Part shown: positions 1 to 4,377 of the stretch, piece by piece | Layout: the number at the start of each line of letters is the position of its first letter | Numbering within the stretch: position 1 is the first letter of the stretch | Assembly (NCBI GenBank): GCA_050330975.1 | Contig: JBHJHK010000262.1 | Coordinates: 1-8,099 of the forward strand | DNA: 8,099 bases | Reading direction: 5' to 3' | From: JBHJHK01 sp050330975 | GTDB taxonomy: Bacteria; Pseudomonadota; Gammaproteobacteria; Competibacterales; Competibacteraceae | Notes under the pieces: model-generated | The model's input: the letters and a program-made list of their open reading frames with translations, nothing else | Told to the model about the DNA's origin: nothing | The model's database searches: none | Program-made: the position numbers and the translations under genes

Positions 1-40
1 CCCGGACCTCGATCCGGCCCAAGGGCTGTAATGCCCCGAA

Positions 41-454
41 ATGCCTCCCCCAGAGCCGAACCAGCCCGACCCAGAACCGGCCCAAGCGGTGGAATCCCCC
101 AAGGCATCTCCCCAGGTGGAAGCCCCGGAATCCAAACCAACGCGCCGGCGGAGTCCCCGGGCGGGGAGCCGCAGCGCCACCAAGGCCGACAACGAGACCG
201 CGGCAGCGCCGCCGGACGTCACCCCCGCCACTGCCTCGGAGTCCCCCCCTGAGGGCGAGCAATCGTCGATCACTCCCGAGGCAACCCAGCCCTCCCCAGA
301 GACAGGGGAGCCAGCGAGCGTGGCACCCAGCGATAGCTCGGCGGAGAACTCGGCGGAGAACTCGGCGGAGGGCCCAGCAGAGAAGACAGCAGAGGAGGAA
401 GATCGTCGCCCGTCAGGCGCCGATCCAGCCGCCGGTGACGCTTCCTCCCCTTGA
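41..454 (+). CDS. Pro/Glu/Ala/Ser-rich disordered protein or C-terminal tail (possibly of RNase E)
   Basis: Open frame of 137 codons ending in TGA at 452-454. Codon third positions are mostly G or C, and the product has a biased but coherent composition. It starts with a Pro/Glu-rich stretch (residues 1-33), followed by a short basic patch around residues 34-48 (RRRSPRAGSRS), then an acidic Ser/Pro/Glu/Ala tail with three SAEN-like repeats. There is no recognisable fold, signal peptide or membrane segment. In related genomes rne converges on this operon, and RNase E C-terminal halves are disordered with Arg-rich RNA-binding patches, so an RNase E tail is a reasonable guess. However, an in-frame TAA lies at 29-31 and there is no clear Shine-Dalgarno before ATG 41. 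It may therefore be a separate small gene, the distal part of an interrupted gene, or a frame affected by an upstream frameshift. The other plus frames are also partly open (frame 1 to 252), but their composition is less plausible. Function unknown. Confidence 0.42.
   Translation: MPPPEPNQPDPEPAQAVESPKASPQVEAPESKPTRRRSPRAGSRSATKADNETAAAPPDVTPATASESPPEGEQSSITPEATQPSPETGEPASVAPSDSSAENSAENSAEGPAEKTAEEEDRRPSGADPAAGDASSP
337..370 (+). repeat. 12-bp in-frame tandem repeat, nearly 3 copies
   Basis: The unit CTCGGCGGAGAA occurs at 337-348 and 349-360, and its first 10 bases recur at 361-370. Because the unit is four codons long it keeps the frame and encodes repeated Ser-Ala-Glu-Asn in the acidic tail of the 41-454 reading frame. 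This looks like slippage expansion in a disordered region. Confidence 0.85.
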
Positions 455-470
455 TGGGCTGGCGAGCGCG

Positions 471-507
471 ATTACCCCTCCCCGGCCTCGGTCGGGGAAG
501 GGGTGAT
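471..507. terminator. Hairpin between convergent genes, probable bidirectional terminator
   Basis: The arms pair across the full 37 bases: ATTACCCCT (471-479) with AGGGGTGAT (499-507, one T-G pair), then CCCCGGC (480-486) with GTCGGGG (491-497, one G-T pair). A single A (498) bulges and the loop is CTCG. It sits between the TGA at 452-454 and the phosphatase stop at 516, so it could end transcription from both sides. There is no clear T tract on either strand, so it is not a textbook intrinsic terminator. Confidence 0.6.
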
Positions 508-515
508 TCGGGCTA

Positions 516-1055
516 TCACATCCCGTAGCGCTCGCGAATGCTCAACAATAGCCCTTCGACAGCGGCTTCGATGAGATCCAGCACCACTTCAAACCCCCCC
601 GGACCACCGTAGTAGGGATCGGGGACGTGGGGTTCACCCCGTTCGGGGGCGTAGGCCATGAGGTACTGGACCTTGACTCGCTGTTCGGGGGTCTCGGCCA
701 GCTCCAGTAGATGGCGGTGATTGGCCTCGTCCATGACCAGCACGTAGTCGAAGCGCTCCAGGTCTTCTCGCTCGACCCGGCGCGCCCGGATGCCCTTGAG
801 ATCGAACCCCCGGGCAGCCGCCGTCATCTGCCCCCGCCGATCCGGGGGAGCCCCCCCGTGGTAGGAGTGGGTGCCCGCCGAGTCCAGGTAAATCTTGTCG
901 GCGAGCCCGGCGTCTTCGATCATGCGGCGAAATACTCCCTCGGCCATGGGGGAGCGGCAAATGTTGCCCATACAAACGAAGAGCACCCGGCAAACAGCGG
1001 AGGCCGGTGGCCCCTTGACGCCGGTTTGGGGGGAAGGGGAACGTTGCTTAAACAT
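516..1055 (-). CDS. Low-molecular-weight protein-tyrosine phosphatase
   Basis: Cytoplasmic phosphatase of the LMW-PTP/arsenate reductase-like family, which removes phosphate from phosphotyrosine through a cysteinyl-phosphate intermediate. Numbering from the start used here (179 aa), the P-loop CMGNICRS carries nucleophile Cys28 and Arg34. The DPYYGG motif near the C terminus supplies the general acid Asp146. The LDSAGT and VLVMDEAN segments also match the family. The start is unresolved. ATG 1094 (192 aa) has an AAGGGG four bases upstream, but that sits within a hairpin and gives a long N-terminal extension. ATG 1070 and ATG 1055 lack a clear Shine-Dalgarno. I chose 1055 because it is closest to the usual family length of about 150-165 aa. 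It is the last gene of the minus-strand cluster, downstream of kdsB. In other bacteria such enzymes act on tyrosine kinases of polysaccharide export, but no kinase is visible here and the substrate is unknown. Confidence 0.93.
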   Translation of the reverse strand: MFKQRSPSPQTGVKGPPASAVCRVLFVCMGNICRSPMAEGVFRRMIEDAGLADKIYLDSAGTHSYHGGAPPDRRGQMTAAARGFDLKGIRARRVEREDLERFDYVLVMDEANHRHLLELAETPEQRVKVQYLMAYAPERGEPHVPDPYYGGPGGFEVVLDLIEAAVEGLLLSIRERYGM

Positions 1056-1095
1056 AGTCCATCGACCCATTGCAACCGTCAAATAGCATAGCATA

Positions 1096-1115
1096 GCGCC
1101 CCTTGGGAAGGGCGC
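1096..1115. other. Short GC hairpin in the kdsB-phosphatase gap
   Basis: GCGCCC at 1096-1101 pairs with GGGCGC at 1110-1115 around an 8-base loop, within the 40-80 bases between the kdsB stop and the phosphatase start. Without a T tract it is unlikely to be a strong terminator. On the minus-strand transcript it would hide the AAGGGG before ATG 1094, so it could be a processing or attenuation element, or have no function. Confidence 0.3.
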
Positions 1116-1134
1116 CCCGGGGCGGCCGATGCCG

Positions 1135-1914
1135 TCACATACCCTCGCGGGCCAAGGCCGCGGTAGCCCTGGCGAGGTCGGCCCCGGTATCCACCCCCAG
1201 GGGGGGTACGGCCACAGCCTCGGCGATGGCGATCACCAAACCGTTCCACAGTGCCCGCAGCTGCTCTAGGGCTTCAACGGCTTCCAAGGGGGACGGTGGC
1301 AGGGTGGGATAGTCCTTTAATACCCCCACCCGATAGGCATAGAGCCCTAGGTGACGCCGATAGAGGCCCTGCGCCGGCAGGGCTGCCGGGCGCTCGGCCC
1401 CCGAGCCAAAGGCCTGGCGGTGGTGGGGAATGGGGGCGCGACTGAAATACTGCGCCCGACCGCGGCCGTCGGTCACCACCTTGACGACGTTGGGATCGAA
1501 CAGCTCCTCGATGTCGACGATGGGCGTGGAGAGGGTCGCCAGGGCGGCTTGGGAATCCTTGGCCAGCAGTTCGGCCACTTGGCGCAAGAGGACGGGGGGC
1601 ATGAGGGGTTCATCCCCCTGGAGGTTGACGACGATACCGTCGTCGGGCCAGCCCAAGGCCTCCACCACCTCGGCGCAACGGTCGGTGCCCGAGGGATGAT
1701 CCTCCCGGGTCATCACCACCCTGGCGCCAAACCCCTCGGCGACGCGGCGGATGCGCAGGTCGTCGGTGGCCACCACCACAACCGAAGCCTCCGAGTCCAC
1801 CCCCCGGCGGTAAACCCACTGGATCATGGGAAGGCCCGCCAAGGTCAGCAGGGGCTTCCCCGGCAGTCTGGTGGAGCCAAACCGCGCCGGGATCACCACG
1901 GCAAACGCCGTCAT
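1135..1914 (-). CDS. kdsB: 3-deoxy-manno-octulosonate cytidylyltransferase (CMP-Kdo synthetase)
   Basis: Activates Kdo with CTP to give CMP-Kdo plus pyrophosphate in the cytoplasm. The CMP-sugar is used by the Kdo transferase to build the inner core on lipid A. The product is 259 aa against about 250 for the family. The N-terminal nucleotide-binding motif IPARFGSTRLPGKPL is at residues 8-22, followed by SGTDR at 75-79 and NLQGDEP at 97-103, with Asp101 expected to bind Mg. Further conserved blocks are DPNVVKVV at 140-147, YFSRAPIP at 156-163, HLGLYAYR at 188-195, LEQLRALWNG at 216-225, and VDT at 241-243 with a second metal-binding Asp242. The ATG overlaps the TGA of the Trm112-like gene in the sequence ATGA (1911-1914), which implies translational coupling. 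All catalytic motifs are intact. Confidence 0.97.
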   Translation of the reverse strand: MTAFAVVIPARFGSTRLPGKPLLTLAGLPMIQWVYRRGVDSEASVVVVATDDLRIRRVAEGFGARVVMTREDHPSGTDRCAEVVEALGWPDDGIVVNLQGDEPLMPPVLLRQVAELLAKDSQAALATLSTPIVDIEELFDPNVVKVVTDGRGRAQYFSRAPIPHHRQAFGSGAERPAALPAQGLYRRHLGLYAYRVGVLKDYPTLPPSPLEAVEALEQLRALWNGLVIAIAEAVAVPPLGVDTGADLARATAALAREGM

Positions 1915-2102
1915 CGGCGTTCGGGGACCTCCTCATCGGGGGCCAGGGGCCGCGCTTCCGATTCCAGCATCACCGGAATGCCATCGCGAATGGGGTAGGC
2001 CAACCGGCTGGCTTTGCAGAGCAATTCCTGGCGTTGTTTGTCGTAGACCAAGGGGGCCTTGGTCACGGGACAGACCAGGATATCGAGGAGTTTTTGGTCC
2101 AT
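1911..2102 (-). CDS. Trm112/YcaR-family small protein
   Basis: A 63-aa protein of the Trm112p-like family, to which E. coli YcaR belongs and whose gene is also found next to kdsB. The sequence begins MDQKLLDILVCP, continues with a QELLCK strand and contains the strongly conserved LAYPIRDGIPVMLESEAR block at about residues 34-51. Full Trm112 zinc ribbons have four cysteines; here only Cys11 and Cys29 remain (CPVT instead of CPxC), so tight zinc binding is doubtful. Reduced cysteine content is, as far as I recall, common in bacterial members. The frame is open to an ATG at 2132, but the start at 2102 is preferred. It has a GGAGG five bases upstream, and family members begin with this M-D-x-K/R-L-L sequence. 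Eukaryotic and archaeal Trm112 activates methyltransferases; the bacterial role is not settled. The gene overlaps kdsB by 4 bp. Confidence 0.93.
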   Translation of the reverse strand: MDQKLLDILVCPVTKAPLVYDKQRQELLCKASRLAYPIRDGIPVMLESEARPLAPDEEVPERR

Positions 2103-2107
2103 GAGAG

Positions 2108-2112
2108 CCTCC
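2108..2112 (-). promoter_or_regulatory. Strong Shine-Dalgarno that sets the Trm112-like start
   Basis: On the minus strand GGAGG is followed by the 5-base spacer CTCTC and then ATG (2102-2100). The upstream ATG at 2132 has nothing comparable, so this site decides the start codon. Confidence 0.75.
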
Positions 2113-2147
2113 GAGATGGGGAGAATCGCCATTGTCTAGAGCATTAT

Positions 2148-3131
2148 TCAGCGATGAGTGAACGACAACCGCACGGCCAAGGCAGCGTCAAAGGCGCGGC
2201 TCAGCACCGCGTCCACCGGCACATACCAATGCAGGGGACCAGCAAAGGCGCGGCACTTGACCGCGTCTTTTTCCGTCATCAATACCGGCCGTTGGTCGCC
2301 AAAGGCCAAATCCAGCGGGCGGAAGGGGTGATGGTCGGGAAACGGGTGGGGAATGATGGCGAGGCCATGGCGGCGCAAGTGGTGGAAAAAACGCTCGGGG
2401 TTGCCGATACCCGCCACCGCATGGACTTCCCCCCACCCCGGCCCCAGGGGCCGCGTCGGCCAGGATGCCTCCGGGGCGGGCGCCTCCGCCCCCAGGGCCA
2501 AAGCCTTGGATCCCACCAGGGCCATGGCGTATTCCCCCGGCTTCCCCGGGCCGTTGGCCACCACCAAATCCGCTTCCCCCAAGGCCTTTAGGGGCTCGCG
2601 CAACGGCCCCGCCGGCAGACAAAACCCATTGCCAAAGCGCCGCACCCCATCGACGACCACAATTGCCACATCCCGGGCCAGGGCGTAGTGCTGGAGGCCG
2701 TCGTCGGCCACGACGATGGAACAGCCCAGGTCCACCAGGCGTTGCACCCCCCGGGGCCGGCGGGGATCGATGACCACCGGACAACCACAGCGCTCGGCCA
2801 GAAGTAGCGGTTCATCACCCACCTGGCGGGGGTCGTCACCGGGGTGTACCTGCCGGGGAAACACCCGGCACGCGGCGCCATAGCCCCGACTCACGATCCC
2901 GGGGCGATACCCCGAGGTCCGCAGGCGCTGGACCAGGTACACCACCAAGGGGGTCTTGCCGCTGCCCCCCACGGTGAGGTTGCCCACCACCACCACCGGG
3001 ACCGGCGCGGGCCTGACCCAACCGCCGTGGCGGTAAAAGAGATGCCGTCCGGCGACCACGGCGGCAAATAGACCACTCAACGGCCACAACGACCACGCCA
3101 GCCAAGTGCGTCGTTGCCAATGGGACAACAC
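2148..3131 (-). CDS. lpxK: Tetraacyldisaccharide 4'-kinase (lipid A 4'-kinase)
   Basis: Phosphorylates the 4' position of the tetraacyldisaccharide 1-phosphate to give lipid IVA, at the cytoplasmic face of the inner membrane. The product is 327 aa, normal for LpxK. The N terminus is amphipathic/hydrophobic (about residues 10-33, membrane-associated in the family). Next come the Walker A loop GNLTVGGSGKT (50-60) and SRGYG (81-85), then DDGLQHY (143-149), which carries the conserved Asp and His used in catalysis. The C-terminal part has AGIGNPERFF, FPDHHPF and MTEKDAVKC. The start is GTG at 3131, only 3 bases after the exbD stop, so translation is probably coupled. A 45-base gap follows before the Trm112-like start. 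All key motifs are present. In E. coli lpxK follows msbA; here exbB-exbD occupies that position. Confidence 0.97.
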   Translation of the reverse strand: MLSHWQRRTWLAWSLWPLSGLFAAVVAGRHLFYRHGGWVRPAPVPVVVVGNLTVGGSGKTPLVVYLVQRLRTSGYRPGIVSRGYGAACRVFPRQVHPGDDPRQVGDEPLLLAERCGCPVVIDPRRPRGVQRLVDLGCSIVVADDGLQHYALARDVAIVVVDGVRRFGNGFCLPAGPLREPLKALGEADLVVANGPGKPGEYAMALVGSKALALGAEAPAPEASWPTRPLGPGWGEVHAVAGIGNPERFFHHLRRHGLAIIPHPFPDHHPFRPLDLAFGDQRPVLMTEKDAVKCRAFAGPLHWYVPVDAVLSRAFDAALAVRLSFTHR

Positions 3132-3134
3132 CCC

Positions 3135-3554
3135 TCAGGGCTGCCCCACGGCGGCGATGTTCACCCGGCGAAAACCCATGTTGCCCGCCACATCCATCGC
3201 CCACACCACCGCGCCCTGGGGGGCGCGTTCATCGGCGCGGATCACAAAGGGCAAGTCTCGCTCGTCCCCCGCCAGGGCCGTTAGGGCCGCCCGCAGGGCC
3301 GGGGTGTCCCGTTCCACCAGGGTCTGACCCGCCACCGCCACGGTCCCCTCCCGGTCGATGATCAGCTCGATGGTACGGCTATCCCGGGGGGCGGATTCGC
3401 GCTCCACTTCGGGCAAGGTCACCGCCAGATCGGCCTCCTGGACAAAGGTGGTGGAAATCATAAAAAAGATCAACAACAAAAACACCACGTCGATGAGGGG
3501 CGTGAGGTTGACGGTCAATTCATCGCCGCGGCGGCGGCGTCCGCGCAGTTCCAC
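3135..3554 (-). CDS. exbD: ExbD/TolR-family biopolymer transport protein
   Basis: A 139-aa inner-membrane protein that partners an ExbB/TolQ-type protein in a proton-driven stator. It has a basic cytoplasmic N terminus (residues 1-12, five Arg), one transmembrane helix at about residues 18-37 (LTPLIDVVFLLLIFF), and a periplasmic domain of about 100 residues. Asp22 at the start of the helix is the conserved proton-translocating aspartate. The periplasmic part, with its ELIIDREGTVAVAG strand, fits the family. The start is GTG at 3554, with AGAGGA at 3564-3569 and a 9-base spacer. It lies 60 bases after exbB and 3 bases before lpxK. Without a tonB or tolA in view it cannot be assigned to iron uptake or to Tol-Pal function. 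Confidence 0.95.
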   Translation of the reverse strand: MELRGRRRRGDELTVNLTPLIDVVFLLLIFFMISTTFVQEADLAVTLPEVERESAPRDSRTIELIIDREGTVAVAGQTLVERDTPALRAALTALAGDERDLPFVIRADERAPQGAVVWAMDVAGNMGFRRVNIAAVGQP

Positions 3555-3614
3555 GAGTCGAAATCCTCTCGGGGTTGTGGGTTGGCGACAACAGAGGACA
3601 GGAAAGGGGATAGG

Positions 3615-4289
3615 TCAAAGCTGGCTGCGCTGACCCCGGGGATCCCGCAGGGCTTGGGGCGAGGGGGCCACCCGACTCTCCCGGCGACTTTGGCGGTGGA
3701 GCAGGTCCACCAACAGTGCCGCCTCCCGCTCGATATCCAAGACCAGAGAATCGACTTTGCGGGTCAGCAACCGGTGGAGCAACAGGCTTGGAATGGCCAC
3801 GGTGAGGCCGGCGGCGGTGGTGATCAACGCCGTGGAGATCCCCGCGGCCAGGAGACCGGTATCGCCGGTGCCCTCGGTGGTGATGACGTCGAAGACCTCA
3901 ATCATCCCCACCACGGTGCCCAACAGCCCCAACAGCGGCGTGATGGCGGCGATGGTGCCCAGCACGTCTAAAAAGCGTTCGAGATCGTGGGCCACCCGGC
4001 GACCGGTGTCTTCGATGGCCTCGCGAATGACCTCTCGACCCAAGTCCTTCTGGGTGAGGCCCACGGCGACGATTTGCCCCAAAGGCGAGTGGCGATGGCC
4101 GCCTTTGAGGTCGACGTCGCCGAGACTCCCTCCCCGGGCGGCGACCCGCAACGAGCGCACCAGACCGCCGGGCAAGACGCTCTCCCGGCGCAACGCCAGG
4201 GCGCGGTCGATGACGATGGCCATGGCCACCAGCGAACAGAGCACAATCGGCAGCATCAACCAGCCGCCGGCATGGACGAGTTCTAACAC
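3615..4289 (-). CDS. exbB: ExbB/TolQ/MotA-family proton channel protein
   Basis: A 224-aa three-helix inner-membrane protein that forms, with ExbD, a stator using the proton gradient for mechanical work on periplasmic partners. From the GTG start, helix 1 is at about 8-27 (GGWLMLPIVLCSLVAMAIVI). A cytoplasmic domain follows. Helix 2 is at about 109-133 (LGTIAAITPLLGLLGTVVGM) and helix 3 at about 150-171 (ISTALITTAAGLTVAIPSLL). Thr157/Thr158 are in the helix 3 position where a conserved Thr faces the ExbD Asp. The C-terminal tail is Arg-rich. The frame extends to a TTG at 4319. I prefer GTG 4289: GGGAG lies 9 bases upstream, the resulting N terminus MLELVHAGGW resembles homologues as I remember them, and a likely promoter just upstream would start transcription at about the TTG. 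Confidence 0.94.
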   Translation of the reverse strand: MLELVHAGGWLMLPIVLCSLVAMAIVIDRALALRRESVLPGGLVRSLRVAARGGSLGDVDLKGGHRHSPLGQIVAVGLTQKDLGREVIREAIEDTGRRVAHDLERFLDVLGTIAAITPLLGLLGTVVGMIEVFDVITTEGTGDTGLLAAGISTALITTAAGLTVAIPSLLLHRLLTRKVDSLVLDIEREAALLVDLLHRQSRRESRVAPSPQALRDPRGQRSQL

Positions 4290-4298
4290 GGCGCCTAA

Positions 4299-4303
4299 CT
4301 CCC
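4299..4303 (-). promoter_or_regulatory. Shine-Dalgarno supporting the exbB GTG start
   Basis: On the minus strand GGGAG lies 9 bases before GTG at 4289-4287. No comparable site precedes the alternative TTG at 4319. The two adjacent ATGs further upstream are out of frame with exbB. Confidence 0.5.
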
Positions 4304-4322
4304 GTGGGGCAAACGACAATGC

Positions 4323-4350
4323 ATCATACTCGATCTGACCTGGGGTGCAA
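4323..4350 (-). promoter_or_regulatory. Sigma70-like promoter for exbB and downstream genes
   Basis: In the 88-base gap between the comEC stop and the exbB start, the minus strand has TATGAT (4328-4323, five of six matches to the -10 consensus). Upstream, after a 16-base spacer, is TTGCAC (4350-4345, only the TTG matches the -35 consensus). The A/T-rich -10 stands out in a very GC-rich region. Initiation would fall near 4316, giving a leader of about 27 bases that includes GGGAG. The -35 is weak, so this remains a prediction. Confidence 0.45.
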
Positions 4351-4377
4351 TGCAGCAGCCATCCCCCGCCCCCTGAC

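Noticed and set aside
1040..1094. Possible promoter TTGACG ... TATGTT before the phosphatase gene
   Set aside because: The -35-like element is good but the spacing is about 20 bases and the -10 matches only four of six. It would also overlap the candidate start codons.
1351..1998. A 215-codon plus-strand open frame antisense to kdsB
   Set aside because: It lies opposite an intact, strongly conserved kdsB, and its His/Gly-rich product is the pattern given by reversed GC-rich codons.
1911..2102. Missing cysteines in the Trm112-like protein as a sign of degeneration
   Set aside because: The core YPIRDGIPVML block is intact, and bacterial YcaR-like proteins often lack the full four-cysteine set, so it is not unusual.
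2103..2160. Possible promoter before the Trm112-like gene (AATAAT on the minus strand)
   Set aside because: The -10-like hexamer is good, but the only -35-like element, TTGTCG, is 14 bases away, too close. Not enough to call.
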